A DNA stretch of 64,000 nt, taken from assembly GCA_964352665.1 (NCBI GenBank), contig CAYGSJ010000002.1:186001-250000 (forward strand). Direction: 5' to 3'. This document shows, piece by piece, positions 62,259 to 64,000 of the stretch. This DNA comes from UBA1672 sp964352665. GTDB taxonomy: Bacteria > Pseudomonadota > Alphaproteobacteria > Micavibrionales > Micavibrionaceae. The notes below the pieces were generated by a model, which saw nothing but the letters and a program-made list of their open reading frames with translations, searched no databases and was not told where the DNA came from. A program made the translations under genes and the position numbers. Within the stretch, counting starts at the first letter, position 1, and each line of letters starts with the position of its first letter.

Positions 62259-63674
62259 CTAATTCATGAACACGCGGCTGATTCGGCCACCGCGCTTGAG
62301 AACCATACTGATTCCCTGTGTTGAAGCATGCACTGCCTTTTCAACATCGGCAGGTTCTTTAATTTCCTGCCCATTAATTTCAAGCAAGATATCTCCTGGC
62401 GCAACCGTCCGTGCAGAAAATGTACCCTGCTGCACCGATAAAACCACAACGCCTTGCTCTTCTCCCTTCAGACCCAGTTCAACCGAAACCGCGGGATTAA
62501 GATTCGCCACCACAGCGCCTTGCAAATAATGCTGTTCCTTTAGCAGGACCTCATCTCTTGGTGGGTCTTCAGGCGGGGCCATCATAACAACGCTAAAGTT
62601 TTTTTCTGTCCCGTCACGAAGCAAAACAATATCAACCTTTTGGCCTATCGGCACCGTTGCCATACGAAACTTCATCTCTGCAGCACTGCGAATGGACTGC
62701 CCCCTCACTTGTGTGACGATATCGCCGACCTTGACCCCTGCACTTATAAGAGGGCTTGCAGAATGCAAATCTGAAACAAGCGCCCCTACAGGACTTTTTA
62801 AACCCAAACTTGCCGCAATATCCGACGTCACATCTTGCGCCTGCACACCAAGCCAGGGCCTTATTATTCCTTGCTCCCCCGTTTGCCCGTTGACAGACGC
62901 GGCAATTACACTTGCAACCATTTCAGAAGGAATTGAAAACCCGATCCCCATAGACCCACCGCTACGGGAATAAATGGCCGTATTAATACCAACAACACGC
63001 CCATCCATTGCAACCAGAGGCCCGCCTGAATTACCGGGATTAATCGCGGCATCAGTTTGGATAAAGAAATTATAATCGTTTATATCAAGTGATGAGCGCC
63101 CCTGTGCCGAGACAATCCCGCTGGTGACCGTTTGGCCAACACCGAAAGGATTACCGATCGCAAGAACCAAATCCCCCACCTCAAGTGATTCGCTTGGCTT
63201 TAGGCTCACATGCGGAAACTCTACAGCCAAATCATCTGCCACTTTCATTTTTAGCAAGACCAAATCCGACGCCTTGTCCGTCAGAACCACCAGCGCGTCA
63301 TATTCATTACCATTATCAAGCACAACCGTTATTTCTTCCGCTCCGCGAATAACATGCGCGTTTGTAACAACCAAACCATCATGGGAAACAATGACGCCAG
63401 AGCCCAAAGAGCTCTCTACATGTTGGCGCATACCGCCAAAAAACCCTCTATCAAAAAATTGCCCGAAAAACGGATCATTCATGAATGGGTTTTGAAATCC
63501 TGTTGAAACTGTTCTCTTGGTGTATATATTAACAACCGCTGGAGCCACTTTTTTAACGATGGGGGAAAAGGAAAGCTGTATCTGCTCCTGTTTTTCAGGC
63601 GCGGCGCGATCCTGAGCATATAAAGTGACAGGAAAGACAAGAAACAGTAATATAACAACCATTCTGAAGATCAT
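62259..63674 (-). CDS. Periplasmic serine protease, DegP/HtrA family
   Basis: 471-residue protein quality-control protease. Signal peptide at about residues 1-20 (ending TLYA-QD), followed by a chymotrypsin-like protease domain with His in VTNAHVI, Asp in KASDLVLLK and Ser in NPGNSGGPL, then two PDZ domains (about 280-370 and 385-471). The FQNPFMNDPFFGQFF stretch is the usual Phe-rich LA-loop region. ATG 63674 is preferred over the in-frame extension to 63737, which would overlap the divergent panB start. It could be named DegP or DegQ; sequence alone does not decide. Confidence 0.93.
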   Translation of the reverse strand: MIFRMVVILLFLVFPVTLYAQDRAAPEKQEQIQLSFSPIVKKVAPAVVNIYTKRTVSTGFQNPFMNDPFFGQFFDRGFFGGMRQHVESSLGSGVIVSHDGLVVTNAHVIRGAEEITVVLDNGNEYDALVVLTDKASDLVLLKMKVADDLAVEFPHVSLKPSESLEVGDLVLAIGNPFGVGQTVTSGIVSAQGRSSLDINDYNFFIQTDAAINPGNSGGPLVAMDGRVVGINTAIYSRSGGSMGIGFSIPSEMVASVIAASVNGQTGEQGIIRPWLGVQAQDVTSDIAASLGLKSPVGALVSDLHSASPLISAGVKVGDIVTQVRGQSIRSAAEMKFRMATVPIGQKVDIVLLRDGTEKNFSVVMMAPPEDPPRDEVLLKEQHYLQGAVVANLNPAVSVELGLKGEEQGVVVLSVQQGTFSARTVAPGDILLEINGQEIKEPADVEKAVHASTQGISMVLKRGGRISRVFMN

Positions 63675-63728
63675 GGCAAAAACCCTATAACCGGATAAAA
63701 AAAAATTCAAGTACAAGAGTATTGTAAA

Positions 63729-64000
63729 ATGGCCCAAGAACGCATAACAGTTTCAGATGTTAAAGACAGGAAAAATAATGGCTCTCCTCTGGTTTGTCTG
63801 ACGTCCTATACCACGCCTATGGCAAAAATTCTGGATAAGCACTGCGACATTCTTCTTGTGGGAGATTCTTTGGGAATGGCGCTTTATGGCATGGATAATA
63901 CCCTTAATGTAACACTTGATACGATGATCAATCACGGTAAAGCTGTGACGCGCGCTGTGGAACATGCGTGTGTTGTGGTCGACATGCCGTTTGGAACCTA
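63729..64000 (+). CDS. panB: 3-methyl-2-oxobutanoate hydroxymethyltransferase PanB (partial)
   Basis: The first 90 codons of PanB, cut by the window end. MAQERITVSDVKDRK is followed by LTSYTTPMAKILDKHCDILLVGDSLGMALYG (split motif with Mg-binding Asp in VGDS), NTLNVTLDTMINHGKAV and the start of VVVDMPFGT. PanB makes ketopantoate, the first step of pantothenate and coenzyme A synthesis. The start codon lies 54 bases from the divergent protease start. Confidence 0.93.
   Translation, partial: MAQERITVSDVKDRKNNGSPLVCLTSYTTPMAKILDKHCDILLVGDSLGMALYGMDNTLNVTLDTMINHGKAVTRAVEHACVVVDMPFGT

Overview
The window looks like a chromosomal stretch of an AT-leaning alphaproteobacterium. The evidence is the split transhydrogenase (pntAA-pntAB-pntB), the zinc-free 41-residue L36, an FtsZ with a very long C-terminal linker, the gene order ftsQ-ftsA-ftsZ-lpxC-bamD-ligA, and a SapC-family protein. 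Genes are packed tightly, with many ATGA/TAATG overlaps and convergent stop codons that touch. I see no insertion sequence, prophage, CRISPR array or tRNA. Two features fit a typical alphaproteobacterium poorly: a System II (ResB/CcsA/ResA) cytochrome c maturation operon and a single-chain alpha2-type glycyl-tRNA synthetase. A deep-branching or Micavibrio-like lineage is possible, but this is a guess.

Layout. 1-4746: rod-shape operon on the minus strand (mreB-mreC-mreD-mrdA-rodA, rodA cut by the window edge). 4912-5037: rpmJ with its terminator. 5216-13630: a signalling and secretion block, with a plus-strand cyclic-nucleotide-sensing EAL phosphodiesterase converging on a minus-strand operon TolC-ABC exporter-HlyD adaptor-CHASE2 nucleotide cyclase. 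13866-16888: proton-translocating transhydrogenase operon. 16963-18231: alpha/beta hydrolase and a small conserved protein, ending at a strong terminator. 18272-43415: a nearly complete dcw (division and cell wall) cluster on the minus strand, read from mraZ (43415) down to ligA. 43416-44439: MraZ-type operator repeats, a 29-codon membrane peptide gene and rnpB. 44473-53381: AmpD-like amidase, msrA, dusB, the System II cytochrome c operon, a Cys-containing secreted protein, cysQ and ugd. 53632-59861: SapC, an HTH/coiled-coil protein, a secreted Cys-module protein, an acyl-CoA dehydrogenase, a lytic transglycosylase-like protein, a TrmN6-like methyltransferase and a DUF1508 protein. 59946-64000: glyQS, a small unknown gene with a hairpin-rich 3' region, a DegP-like protease and the start of panB.

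How the parts work together. Two wall-synthesis machines are encoded: the elongasome (MreBCD, PBP2, RodA) and the divisome (FtsL, FtsI, FtsW, FtsQ, FtsA, FtsZ), together with the lipid II pathway (MurB, MurC, MurD, MurE, MraY, MurG, Ddl). The most unusual point is MurF. Its normal slot between murE and mraY holds only a 157-residue reading frame resembling the C-terminal Rossmann domain of MurF. A complete but membrane-anchored MurF-family ligase sits elsewhere, paired with an alpha/beta hydrolase and facing ddl in the opposite orientation.

The second notable block places a CHASE2 nucleotide cyclase in a type I secretion operon, tail to tail with a protein that joins a cyclic-nucleotide-binding domain to an EAL c-di-GMP phosphodiesterase. 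This suggests a local cAMP (or cGMP) to c-di-GMP relay controlling secretion or surface adhesion.
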